Source of the DNA: Bifidobacterium sp. ESL0690
GTDB taxonomy: Bacteria; Actinomycetota; Actinomycetes; Actinomycetales; Bifidobacteriaceae
Direction: 5' to 3'
NCBI RefSeq assembly: GCF_029392315.1
Contig: NZ_CP113939.1
Span: 186,001-250,000 of the forward strand
DNA: 64,000 nucleotides
Shown piece after piece: positions 52,281 through 59,907 of the stretch. Position 1 is the first letter of the stretch, and every line of letters begins with the position of its first letter. The notes under the pieces are model-generated. The model saw only the letters and a list, made by a program, of their open reading frames with translations. It was not told the origin of the DNA and made no database searches. The translations under genes and the position numbers were made by a program.

Positions 52281-52838
52281 ATGAATAAGGAACTTGAACT
52301 TATAGTCGGAGAAATCAATAAATACTATGTTCGGATAGACGACGAGTCCTTGCATTCGCTGGCTCGCGCAATTCTAACTGCCAAACGGGTATTTGTAGCT
52401 GGACTGGGACGTTCCGGCGATGCGGCCCAAGCATTCTCGAATCGGCTGATGCACCTCGGATTGCAGGTGCATTTCGTCGGGGAATCGACCAGTCCTTCAA
52501 TAGCCAAAAATGATTTGCTTGTCATCTGTTCCGGGTCGGGCACGACAACGGTTTTGCTGGCGATGGCCCGGAAATGCAAAGAAATCGGGGCCAAAGTAGC
52601 AACACTTACGATGGCGCCTCAAGCCGCCATCGGCGAGTTGTCTGATTTCGTCGTAAGGATTCCCGGCAGTGCCAAACGTCCCGATTCACACGATGGAACC
52701 GCAGATTCCCGGCAGCCTATGGGCACGCTTTTCGAACAGTTCTCTTGGCTCACTTTTGACGCTTTGGTCCTTATTCTTATGTCTAAGCTTGGTGAAACCA
52801 CAGAAACGATGTTTGCCAGGCATACGAATCTGGAATAA
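52281..52838 (+). CDS. hxlB: 6-phospho-3-hexuloisomerase (PHI)
   Basis: A 185-residue SIS-domain isomerase (KRVFVAGLGRSGDAAQAFSNRLMHLG, then DLLVICSGSGTTTVL). It ends with the family's FEQFSWLTFDALVLILM helix. PHI converts 3-hexulose 6-phosphate to fructose 6-phosphate. It begins two bases after the hxlA stop, the usual pairing for this pathway. The kinase gene follows 76 bp later. Confidence 0.88.
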   Translation: MNKELELIVGEINKYYVRIDDESLHSLARAILTAKRVFVAGLGRSGDAAQAFSNRLMHLGLQVHFVGESTSPSIAKNDLLVICSGSGTTTVLLAMARKCKEIGAKVATLTMAPQAAIGELSDFVVRIPGSAKRPDSHDGTADSRQPMGTLFEQFSWLTFDALVLILMSKLGETTETMFARHTNLE

Positions 52839-52914
52839 TTGAGTCGGCGATGTTGCCAGAAGGCGGAAGCAGAATTTGCCGCTCTGATAACGCAGTCAGG
52901 AATTGAGGGGAAAC

Positions 52915-54501
52915 ATGATAGGGGAATCGCCCAATTGCGGAAGTAGGAAATTGGTCGCTGGAGTCGATACTTCAACGCAATCGACAAAAGTGCGTGTTAC
53001 CGACGCTGCTACCGGTGAACTTGTCAGGTTCGGTAAGGCCAAACATCCTGTCGGCACCAGTGTCGACCCGGAATACTGGTGGCAGGCGTTTCTGAAAGCT
53101 TGTGAGGAGGCGGGGGGACTCGACGACGTTTCGGCCATATCCGTCGGAGGTCAGCAACATGGCCTTGTGCTGCTCGATCGGAGCGGGCGGGTTATCCGTG
53201 ATGCCATTTTATGGGATGACACACGTTCCGCGCCGCAATCAGACGAGATAATCCGAACTTTTGGCGCAATCGACGACTTGAACCATATTCCGAAAGGCCC
53301 TTGGCACACTCCGATGGTTGTGAGCGGCGAGTCTGCTCATTCCAAGAATTCTGACGATTGTGAAGCAACGAAACTCGGCACGCAACGCTGGGTCCATGCC
53401 ATCGGGTCCGCGCCCGTAACATGTTTCACCATTTCGAAGCTTGCCTGGGTGGCCGAGTATGAACCCGAAAATGCTGCGCGTATCGCAGCCATCTGCCTGC
53501 CGCACGATTGGTTGAGTTGGAGGATTGCGGGGTTCGGCCCAGTGGATGAGGGTGAGGACGCCCATCTTGAGGCTTTGGTCACCGATCGCTCCGAAGCTTC
53601 TGGCACGGGGTATTTCGATGCCGCGAATAATAGATATTTGTACAACTTTATCGATATGGTGCTGGGCCGGCATGACATCATCCTGCCCAAAGTACTAGGT
53701 CCTAGAGAGGCTTCACCGTTCAGGGCATCGGCAAAGGTGGCCGGTTCCGCCATCGATGACGGTTGCATTATCGGACCGGGAGGAGGCGACAACGAGATCG
53801 CCGCGTTCGGCCTGAACATGGTTGCCGGTGACGCGAGCATTTCGTTGGGAACCTCCGCTGTCGCCGAAGCGGTAGCCCCAGAACCTGTATATGATCTTTC
53901 CGGAATGCTTGCCGGATATGCTGAATGTACCGGACACTATTTGCCCGAGGCCGGGACGCTGAATGGTTCCCGTATCCTCGACGCCGGCTGCAAGCTGTTG
54001 TCCGTCGGATATGAGGAATTATCGTCGCTGGCACTTTCCAGCGTGCCGGGAGCGAAGGGCTTGACGCTTTTGCCGTATTTTGACGGCGAATACATTCCGA
54101 TTCGACCAAACGCCAATGCGGCTTTATCGGGTATGACCCTTTCCAACACGACACCTGAAAACGTGGCGAGAGCGTTTGTCGAGGCACTGCTTTGCTCGGT
54201 CCGTGATTGCTTGGAGCTGATCAAGCAGTTCGATGGTGGGATCACCAGAATCCTCTTGATTGGAGGAGGCGCCAAGTCGAAAGCGGTGCGGGTATTGGCC
54301 CCGGCGATTTTCGAAATGCCTGTCACCATTCCGGCCGAAGACGAATATGTTGCCATCGGGGCCGCGCGTCAAGCTGCTTGGGTGCTGAGCGGTGAAGAGG
54401 AACCGCCGCAATGGAAGCTTAAAATCGAAGCCGTTCAAACGGGAACTCCGACTCCGGAAGTCTACGAGAGCTATGCGAAAGTCAGAGGCGATATGCAGTG
54501 A
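52915..54501 (+). CDS. FGGY-family sugar kinase, xylulokinase-like
   Basis: A 528-residue kinase with N-terminal VAGVDTSTQSTKVRV, VGGQQHGLVLLD, LWDDTRSA, the substrate region VTDRSEASGTGYFD and C-terminal RILLIGGGAKSKAV. It most resembles XylB-type kinases that phosphorylate D-xylulose or another ketose at C5. In this operon it should phosphorylate the imported sugar before the RPE-like and HPS/PHI steps. A short insertion lies near 140-160 (SAHSKNSDDCEAT). TGAGGGGAAA precedes the ATG at 52915. Confidence 0.85.
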   Translation: MIGESPNCGSRKLVAGVDTSTQSTKVRVTDAATGELVRFGKAKHPVGTSVDPEYWWQAFLKACEEAGGLDDVSAISVGGQQHGLVLLDRSGRVIRDAILWDDTRSAPQSDEIIRTFGAIDDLNHIPKGPWHTPMVVSGESAHSKNSDDCEATKLGTQRWVHAIGSAPVTCFTISKLAWVAEYEPENAARIAAICLPHDWLSWRIAGFGPVDEGEDAHLEALVTDRSEASGTGYFDAANNRYLYNFIDMVLGRHDIILPKVLGPREASPFRASAKVAGSAIDDGCIIGPGGGDNEIAAFGLNMVAGDASISLGTSAVAEAVAPEPVYDLSGMLAGYAECTGHYLPEAGTLNGSRILDAGCKLLSVGYEELSSLALSSVPGAKGLTLLPYFDGEYIPIRPNANAALSGMTLSNTTPENVARAFVEALLCSVRDCLELIKQFDGGITRILLIGGGAKSKAVRVLAPAIFEMPVTIPAEDEYVAIGAARQAAWVLSGEEEPPQWKLKIEAVQTGTPTPEVYESYAKVRGDMQ

Positions 54502-54735
54502 CATGCGTTCGCTGCAATTGTAACTGTTAGGGTTTTCTATCCTCTTGATTGGAACAAGCAAACGGAATCTTGACATTTGTTTATTCGGTGCCGCCAAGAC
54601 GTGAATACGAGACAGATAATAATAGGACTTTCGCCGCTTTCGGGACGGACGAATATATTTGCGTTATTGCACTATTGTCGACTTCGTCTGTTGAGATTGA
54701 AACGGAACCGATAAATTACGAATGAGGGGCTGGAA

Positions 54736-55626
54736 ATGCTGAAGGCTGTGCTCTGGGATATGGACGGCACGTTGATCGACTCGGAGCCTTACTGGCATCA
54801 GGTCGAAATGGGCATCGCCCGCGAGCACGGCGGCTATTGGAGCGAGGACATCGGCTGGACTTGTTCGGGCAAGCCGGTTCCGCAAGTCGCGCAAAAGATG
54901 GTGGACAACGGCACCGAGTTGCCGGTCTCCGAGATTGAGCGGCTGATGATCGAAGGCGTGGCTCGTAAGGAAGCGGAACACATGCCTTGGATTGAAGGCG
55001 TTGAGGACGTGCTGCGCTCGCTGGTCGCTGCCGGCATTCCGTCTGTTCTGGTGACGGCATCACCGCGACGTATGGCCGAGAATCTGGTGCGCCAGGCCCC
55101 CGAAGGCGCGTTCGTCGGTTACGTTTGCGGTGAAGACGACTTGCCCAAAAAGCCGAATCCCGCGCCCTACCTTGCCGCAGCAGAAGTCATTGGCATTGAG
55201 GTTCCGAGGGAGATTCTTGCAGCAAACGGGATGACGAGTCAGCTGGGCAGCAGTACCGGCGGCCGTACTGATGTTTCATCTCAGATATTGGATTCCGATA
55301 GTCTCGGCAACACCGGTAATCATGGTAATTACGGCAATCAGGGCAACCGAAATGTTCCTGCTTCTGAGCATTCGGCGGAATTTGCGGACGATGTGCAATT
55401 GGATACTTTCCGTCATGAAATGGCAAGGTGTGTGGCCCTTGAAGATTCCATGACCGGCATCGAGTCTGCAGCAGCTTCCGGCGCAACAACGATTGCCCAG
55501 ACCGGTTTCATCGGCACCGACACGTCCGCCGGCCCCCAGTTTGCTTCAATCAGCAGCTACAGCAACCTGACTGCCGAAGCTCTCGAACGTTACGTTGAGC
55601 AGCGTTTGGCAACTATGCAGCAATGA
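54736..55626 (+). CDS. HAD-family sugar-phosphatase with a low-complexity insert
   Basis: A 296-residue HAD hydrolase with motif I WDMDGTLID (about 7-15), motif II VLVTASPRRM and motif III KKPNPAPYLAAAE (about 139-151). Motif IV ALEDSMTGIESA is displaced to about 234-245. Between motifs III and IV lie roughly 70 extra residues, rich in Asn/Gly/Ser (SLGNTGNHGNYGNQGNRN). Typical family members run about 215-235 residues. It probably removes phosphate from a small sugar phosphate. AGGGGCTGG precedes the ATG. A terminator-like copy of the tRNA-Ala flank follows directly. Confidence 0.85.
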   Translation: MLKAVLWDMDGTLIDSEPYWHQVEMGIAREHGGYWSEDIGWTCSGKPVPQVAQKMVDNGTELPVSEIERLMIEGVARKEAEHMPWIEGVEDVLRSLVAAGIPSVLVTASPRRMAENLVRQAPEGAFVGYVCGEDDLPKKPNPAPYLAAAEVIGIEVPREILAANGMTSQLGSSTGGRTDVSSQILDSDSLGNTGNHGNYGNQGNRNVPASEHSAEFADDVQLDTFRHEMARCVALEDSMTGIESAAASGATTIAQTGFIGTDTSAGPQFASISSYSNLTAEALERYVEQRLATMQQ

Positions 55627-55675
55627 AAAAGGTTTCCGGCGAGCCGCCGAAAACCTGCTTGTGGAGCTGATGGTA
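55626..55675. repeat. Left direct repeat with tRNA-Ala 3'-end fragment (att-like)
   Basis: This 50-bp segment is about 90% identical to 56475-56524. It consists of a hairpin (AAGGTTTCCGGCG...CGCCGAAAACCT) followed by GCTTGTGGAGCTGATGGTA, the last part being the 3' end of tRNA-Ala in reverse complement. The HAD stop codon is at its left edge. Confidence 0.85.
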
Positions 55676-55824
55676 TTTTCAACATCTAAGATTTTGTGTA
55701 CCTGTGGGTGTGCCTAAAACATATTTCCTCTTAGTTTGATTATTTCAAAAATCGTGGATTCGTAGCTTTAAGAGCTGTTTCTATAAACAACCGCTGTTTC
55801 TTGTGGCGAAGTGTCTTGCTATTT

Positions 55825-55861
55825 TGTATACGAAAAGATATTCTTTATGTATACGAAAAGA
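55825..55861 (+). promoter_or_regulatory. Two near-palindromic repeats before the toxin-like gene, candidate RHH operators
   Basis: TGTATACGAAAAGA occurs at 55825-55838 and 55848-55861, 23 bp apart, about two helical turns. Each is nearly symmetric around GTATAC (TTTTGTATACGAAAA). They lie just before the TTG start at 55876, as expected for autoregulation by a ribbon-helix-helix antitoxin. Confidence 0.55.
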
Positions 55862-55875
55862 AAAGAGGTGGGGAA

Positions 55876-56172
55876 TTGCAAGTTTGCTTGCATCCGAGAG
55901 TGTTGGAGAAACGTCCTTGGCTCGATGAGAAGGAAATCGTCGCGGCGTGGACTGATGCTGCACGCATGCTTCCTCGCCAGGGCGGTTACGAGCCGGACCA
56001 GATGCTCGCCATTGGCTGGGACTGGCATGGCAGGCTCACCGAGATGATCGCGTATGCCGGCATGGAGGATGACGAATGGATCATCTTCCATGTTGCGCCG
56101 GCAAGAAAGAAGTTCCTCGCCGAAATGGGGTTCGGCGAGAGTGAGATTCGTCAACTGTTGGGAAGGAGATAA
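55876..56172 (+). CDS. Putative type II toxin (BrnT/DUF4258-like)
   Basis: A 98-residue basic protein beginning with VCLHPRVLEKRPWLDEKEIVAAW. The middle reads MLAIGWDWHGRLTEMIAYAG and the end WIIFHVAPARKKFLAEMG. A strand-rich RNase-like core of the BrnT/RelE superfamily is plausible, but I cannot assign the family firmly. The TTG start is chosen because GAGGTGGGG precedes it by seven bases. An RHH-type gene follows three bases later, so this looks like a toxin-first TA pair. Both genes sit between the two direct repeats. Confidence 0.6.
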   Translation: MQVCLHPRVLEKRPWLDEKEIVAAWTDAARMLPRQGGYEPDQMLAIGWDWHGRLTEMIAYAGMEDDEWIIFHVAPARKKFLAEMGFGESEIRQLLGRR

Positions 56173-56175
56173 TTC

Positions 56176-56463
56176 ATGAAGGACTACAGGGCAAAAGGTG
56201 GGGTCGAGGTCACTAACGAGATGATTGACCAGTGGGACAAGGACGCCGACAATGGCATCTACCACGGCACCCCCGGCAAGCTTGTTGTTAACAGACCACT
56301 GGGACGTCCGCCGCTGTATGAAGAGCCAATGGTTCCGGTGACGTTCCGTATGCCGGGCAGTGAGGCGGAGGCGCTTCGTAAGGCCGCCGACAAGCGCGGT
56401 GTGAGTTTCGCCGATCTCATGCGCGAGGCGTGCCACAGAGAGCTCGGACGGCAGATAGCCTGA
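56176..56463 (+). CDS. Ribbon-helix-helix antitoxin-like protein
   Basis: A 95-residue protein whose C-terminal half has an RHH/CopG look: a beta strand (VPVTFRMPG) followed by two helices (SEAEALRKAADKRG, SFADLMREACHRELG). The N-terminal half (TNEMIDQWDKDADNG, then GRPPLYEE) is probably the toxin-binding part. Such antitoxins bind their own promoter; the paired GTATAC sites upstream are candidate targets. GGAAGGAG precedes the ATG. It ends 11 bp before the right direct repeat. Confidence 0.75.
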   Translation: MKDYRAKGGVEVTNEMIDQWDKDADNGIYHGTPGKLVVNRPLGRPPLYEEPMVPVTFRMPGSEAEALRKAADKRGVSFADLMREACHRELGRQIA

Positions 56464-56474
56464 GGCTATATAAT

Positions 56475-56524
56475 AAAAGGTTTCCGGCGAAACGTCGGAA
56501 ACCTTGCTTGTGGAGCTGATGGTA
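56475..56524. repeat. Right direct repeat: tRNA-Ala terminator and 3' end
   Basis: It matches 55626-55675. On the minus strand the stem GGTTTCCGACG/CGCCGGAAACC followed by TTTTA is the intrinsic terminator of tRNA-Ala, and the remaining bases are the tRNA 3' end. This is presumably the original copy. Confidence 0.85.
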
Positions 56525-56583
56525 ATCGAAACCACGACCTCTTCGATGCGAACGAAGCGCTCTACCAACTGAGCTACAGCCCC
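56511..56583 (-). tRNA. tRNA-Ala (anticodon CGC)
   Basis: The minus strand reads GGGGCTGTAGCTCAGTTGGT at the 5' end, an anticodon arm CTTCG-TTCGCAT-CGAAG with CGC, a T arm with TTCGATT, and CAGCTCC closing the acceptor. The G3-U70 pair, the main alanine identity element, is present. The discriminator is A and CCA is not encoded. The 3' end is duplicated at 55660-55675. Confidence 0.95.
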
Positions 56584-56708
56584 ATGCCGCCTAAGTTCAT
56601 CACTCAAGACAACGTTACATATTCTAGTACAACCCAATCCCAAGCACAATTCGGCGGGTTGAGGCCAGAACGCATATTTTGGGTGTTGCCTCGTTGGCCG
56701 GACGGTAT

Positions 56709-56968
56709 GTATTCTATATTTCCAGCAGCGTTTCGGTGGGTTGAGAGGGAAACCTATATTTGCCGGCAGCATTTCAGGGTTGCCAACAAAGTGTATTCCT
56801 TTATTTCCGATAGCGTTTGTTGGGCAGGAAGTAAGGCATGCATTTTAAATTTCCAGCAGTGCTTCGATGAATTGGCATAAAGCATGCTCTTAAATTCCCA
56901 ACAGCGCTTCGACGGATTGAGGTAAACCGTATTCCTATATCTCCAACAGCGCCTCGGCGGTTTTCTGG
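56709..56968. repeat. Degenerate ~45-bp tandem repeats derived from the 3' end of the SorC gene
   Basis: Five diverged units downstream of the stop codon resemble the last ~12 codons of the adjacent SorC gene. On the minus strand they read versions of E-A-L-L-E-I-stop: TETLLEI-stop, IEALLEI-stop and VEALLGI-stop. Units start near 56709, 56755, 56795, 56838 and 56884; the functional gene end is the sixth. TATTCC/TTCCAGCAGCG is the most constant part. Confidence 0.7.
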
Positions 56969-57903
56969 TCGGTGACCAAAGCGGAAATCAGGTGCCCGAC
57001 CAGGCATGCGTGGATGGCGTTGACCTTGGTCGGCCCCCATGCCACACCGATGACCATCGGGATTTTCTTGAGACGTTCGATATCGATGGAAATCGTGCGC
57101 TCGCAAAGATCCGAGTGGATGTGCTCGCCTTCGGCATTGATAAGATGCCCGCAGATATGCCCGACGACTCCGCGCTTGTGCAGTGTTCGTGCGGTGACGG
57201 GGTCCACATATTCGTCGAAGATGTGCCCGAGCCTGTTTTCTGTGGCGGCGCCGACGCCCACGATGGCGATATCGGCCCCGCCCCCGAGCGCCAGGGCGGT
57301 GGCGATTTGCGGTTCCTTGCGCATGCTGTTCGCGATTTTCGCGTTCGATAAAATCATCGGCACGGGCAGGGCAGTGAAGGTGCCGCCAAGTCGGCTGGCG
57401 AGCATGCGGCAGATGTCTGGGGAGTCAATCATCGGATTGTCAGGGCTCAGCGCGCCGATCATCTGTGCGACGTTGGATTTCGGCCATTCACAGATCGGCA
57501 TTTCGTGCACGGTCGCTGCCACGGCCCGTCCGTTGGAGACGGTGACCAGCGAGTCGGGCTTGCAAAGCTCGCAGAACAGGGCCGCGGCGTATCTTGGCAC
57601 CACTTGGCCCGAGCTTTCGCCCTCGTTGACCGTCGCCACGCGCACGTGTTTGAGTCCGAATCTGCGTTCCAGCTCTTTCTCGAGCTTGCGAATGCGTTCC
57701 AATTCGTGGCCGATGGAGATGTGGACCATCCCCGAATCCCTTGATTCCTTGAGCAGCCGCGAGACCGTTGGCCTCGAGTAGCCGATGTCGCGGGCGATCT
57801 GGGCCTGTGTTTTGTCTTCCAAGTAATAAGAACGCGCCACGCGCAGCACAAGTTCGATATGCTGCCGTGAAGAGCTGGTTGCTAGTGATTCATCGCTGAA
57901 CAT
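56935..57903 (-). CDS. SorC-family regulator of the Ula-like cluster
   Basis: A 322-residue SorC/DeoR-type regulator. The HTH (about 18-55) contains YLEDKTQAQIARDIGYSRPTVSRLL. The effector domain is NagB-like (SLVTVSNGRAVAATV, IAIVGVGAATENRLG). It is divergent from the catabolic operon at 58244 and probably responds to one of its phosphorylated intermediates. A palindrome TGAACATATGTTCA covers its own start codon, so autoregulation is likely. The ATG is the only well-placed start. It is about 25% like the SorC gene at 46060 by eye and serves a separate regulon. Confidence 0.88.
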   Translation of the reverse strand: MFSDESLATSSSRQHIELVLRVARSYYLEDKTQAQIARDIGYSRPTVSRLLKESRDSGMVHISIGHELERIRKLEKELERRFGLKHVRVATVNEGESSGQVVPRYAAALFCELCKPDSLVTVSNGRAVAATVHEMPICEWPKSNVAQMIGALSPDNPMIDSPDICRMLASRLGGTFTALPVPMILSNAKIANSMRKEPQIATALALGGGADIAIVGVGAATENRLGHIFDEYVDPVTARTLHKRGVVGHICGHLINAEGEHIHSDLCERTISIDIERLKKIPMVIGVAWGPTKVNAIHACLVGHLISALVTDQKTAEALLEI

Positions 57904-57910
57904 ATGTTCA
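57897..57910. promoter_or_regulatory. Palindromic operator candidate over the SorC start codon
   Basis: TGAACATATGTTCA is a perfect 14-bp palindrome. It overlaps the ATG of the SorC gene. A one-base variant lies 94 bp away at 57991. Confidence 0.6.
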
Positions 57911-57990
57911 TCTTATCCCATTTTGAAAAATTTTATCTTGATTTCCGTGGCATTTTCAATACATAGCAAAATTTCTGCATTACAAGTCGC

Positions 57991-58004
57991 TGAACGTATG
58001 TTCA
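57991..58004. promoter_or_regulatory. Second SorC operator candidate
   Basis: TGAACGTATGTTCA differs from the first palindrome at one base. The 94-bp centre distance is nine helical turns, suited to looping between two bound multimers. Confidence 0.6.
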
Positions 58005-58091
58005 TGAGGGGATGGGCCAGTCCATCTGCAATCGCATATCGTGAGAATTGAAAACGCAGTGGGTGAGATTGGAAAGATGCTGTGGTCTAGA

Positions 58092-58105
58092 TTTGTGGCC
58101 ACAAA
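58092..58105. promoter_or_regulatory. Additional palindrome before the lactonase gene
   Basis: TTTGTGGCCACAAA is a perfect 14-bp palindrome, 138 bp before the lactonase start, unrelated to the TGAAC sites. It may bind a second regulator. Confidence 0.4.
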
Positions 58106-58243
58106 ATCCGCAATCCGAGAAAGCCCGTTGCGTAAGGAATTGCGAGTGACCGGCGGCCGGTCGTAGGTATTCGGCGGCAGGCAGTCGGCGATCCACAAAT
58201 GAAAAATTGATTTAACAGTGGTGAATCAAATAAGGAGTTAACA

Positions 58244-59233
58244 ATGTCGTTTGCACGTACGATTCTGGGCGATGTCGATCCGAGCACCCTCGGTGTGGTC
58301 GACGCCCACGACCATCTCATCCGCGTCGGTGCCGGCGAGGTCTACATCGATGGCGACCATCAGCTCGATTCCGTCGAGAAGGCCGAAGAAGAGGCCACGC
58401 GTTTCGCCGAGGCTTCGAAGAAGTGGAGCAAGTACGGCGGCACCATCGTCGATATGTGCCCCATCAACTGCGGCCGTGACCCGGCCAAGCTCGTCGAGGT
58501 CGCCAAGAACGTCAAGGACCTGAAGGTCATCGGCGCCACCGGCTTCCACCGTGAGCACGTTTATCTGGAGACCCAGTCCCACTGGGTCAACCGCTATTCC
58601 GTCGACCAGATCACCGAGCTGGTCATCGCCGATATCCGCGAGGGCGTCGACCAGAACGATTACACCGGCCCGTTCGTCAACCGCACGCCCTACAAGGCCG
58701 GTGTCATCAAGGTCGGCACCGCTTACGGCGAGATCACCCCGTTCGAGCACAAGTGCCTCGAAGCAGCCGCCGCGGCCGCCATCGAGACCGGCGCTCCGGT
58801 CAACACGCACACCACCTACGGCACCTGTGGCCTCGAGCAGGCACAGGAGCTCTTGAAGCAGGGCGTGCCCGCCGACCAGATCGCCATCGGCCACATCCAG
58901 CGCAACGCCGACGTCTACTACCTCGAGAAGATCCTCGACCTGGGCGTCTACCTCGAGATCGACGGCACCAACCGCATCAAGTACCAGCCGGATTCCAACC
59001 GCATGATGGAGCTCAAGGCGTTCAAGAAGGACGGCTTCGAAGACCGCATCCTGCTCGGCACCGATTCCGGCAAGCGCTCCTACCAGAAGGCCTACGGCTC
59101 CGTCTCCGGCGTGGATTACAACCCCGCCGTCGACGGCCCGCGCATGATCGACGAGGGCTTCGACCCCGAGTACGTCGACAAGCTGCTGATCAAGAACGCC
59201 GCCAAGTTCTTCACCTTCAAGAAGGAAGGCTGA
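58244..59233 (+). CDS. Phosphotriesterase-like lactonase (amidohydrolase superfamily)
   Basis: A 329-residue PTE-family enzyme with all binuclear metal ligands visible: HxH in DAHDHL (about 21-23), the carboxylated Lys in AGVIKVGTA, His in VNTHTTYGT, His in AIGHIQRN and Asp in LLGTDSGKRS. Related enzymes in Mycoplasma and Listeria hydrolyse phosphorylated furanose lactones next to ascorbate-type genes. Here it lies directly upstream of UlaD- and UlaE-like genes, where it could take the place of the UlaG lactonase. AAGGAG precedes the ATG. Activity on neutral lactones or phosphotriesters cannot be excluded. Confidence 0.85.
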   Translation: MSFARTILGDVDPSTLGVVDAHDHLIRVGAGEVYIDGDHQLDSVEKAEEEATRFAEASKKWSKYGGTIVDMCPINCGRDPAKLVEVAKNVKDLKVIGATGFHREHVYLETQSHWVNRYSVDQITELVIADIREGVDQNDYTGPFVNRTPYKAGVIKVGTAYGEITPFEHKCLEAAAAAAIETGAPVNTHTTYGTCGLEQAQELLKQGVPADQIAIGHIQRNADVYYLEKILDLGVYLEIDGTNRIKYQPDSNRMMELKAFKKDGFEDRILLGTDSGKRSYQKAYGSVSGVDYNPAVDGPRMIDEGFDPEYVDKLLIKNAAKFFTFKKEG

Positions 59234-59238
59234 TTTAG

Positions 59239-59907
59239 ATGGCTGAGAAATTGCAACGTCCGAAGCTGCAGATCGCCCTCGACACCACCGATATGCCGAG
59301 CGCCCTGCGTCCGTTGAACCGTGCGGTCAGCCAGGTCGACGTCATCGAGTGCGGCACGATCCTCATCATCGCCGAAGGCCTCAAGGCCGTGCGCGAGGTA
59401 CGTGCCCTCTACCCGAACAAGACGATTCTGGCCGACGTGCGTATCGCTGAGGCCGGCGCCCTGATCGCCCGCAACTGCTTCGAAGCCGGAGCCAACTGGG
59501 TTTCCGTGGTGGCCGGTGCTTCGATGACCACAGTGGAGCAGGTCGTCAAGGTCGCCAACGAGTACGGCGGCGAAGTGCAGATCGAGCTCGGTGAGAAGTA
59601 CGATCCGGACCAGGCCCGCGAATGGCGTCGCCTGGGTGCCACGCAGGTCATCGTTCACCGTTCCCGTGACGCGGAAGTCGCCGGCAAGCTCACTTGGGGC
59701 CCCAACGACATCCAGCGCATCAAGGAGCTGCACGACATGGGCTTCATGGTCACCGTCACTGGCGGCGTGAAGGCCGACGACCTGCCGTTCTTCAAAGGCG
59801 CTCCGGTCGGGGTCATCATCTCCGGACGTGGCATCGTGAAGGCCGACGATCCGCTGGCCGCCGCGAAGCACCTGCAAGACACCATCAGCGAGGTGTGGCC
59901 GCAATGA
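59239..59907 (+). CDS. 3-keto-L-gulonate-6-phosphate decarboxylase-like enzyme (UlaD family)
   Basis: A 222-residue TIM barrel of the OMP-decarboxylase suprafamily. It aligns closely with E. coli UlaD: LQIALDTT, VIECGTIL, VQIELGE, VIVHRSRDAEVAG and MGFMVTVTGG. These keep the equivalents of Asp11, Glu33, Asp62, Glu112, His136 and Arg139. The D-x-K-x-x-D motif reads DVRIAE, so Lys64 is Arg and Asp67 is Glu. UlaD decarboxylates 3-keto-L-gulonate 6-phosphate to L-xylulose 5-phosphate; the two replacements may shift substrate or chemistry. The stop overlaps the next start (ATGA). Confidence 0.85.
   Translation: MAEKLQRPKLQIALDTTDMPSALRPLNRAVSQVDVIECGTILIIAEGLKAVREVRALYPNKTILADVRIAEAGALIARNCFEAGANWVSVVAGASMTTVEQVVKVANEYGGEVQIELGEKYDPDQAREWRRLGATQVIVHRSRDAEVAGKLTWGPNDIQRIKELHDMGFMVTVTGGVKADDLPFFKGAPVGVIISGRGIVKADDPLAAAKHLQDTISEVWPQ

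Noticed and set aside
56801..57106. 101-codon minus-strand frame
   Set aside because: It is an alternative frame of the SorC gene end running into the degenerate repeats; the repeats themselves are reported instead.
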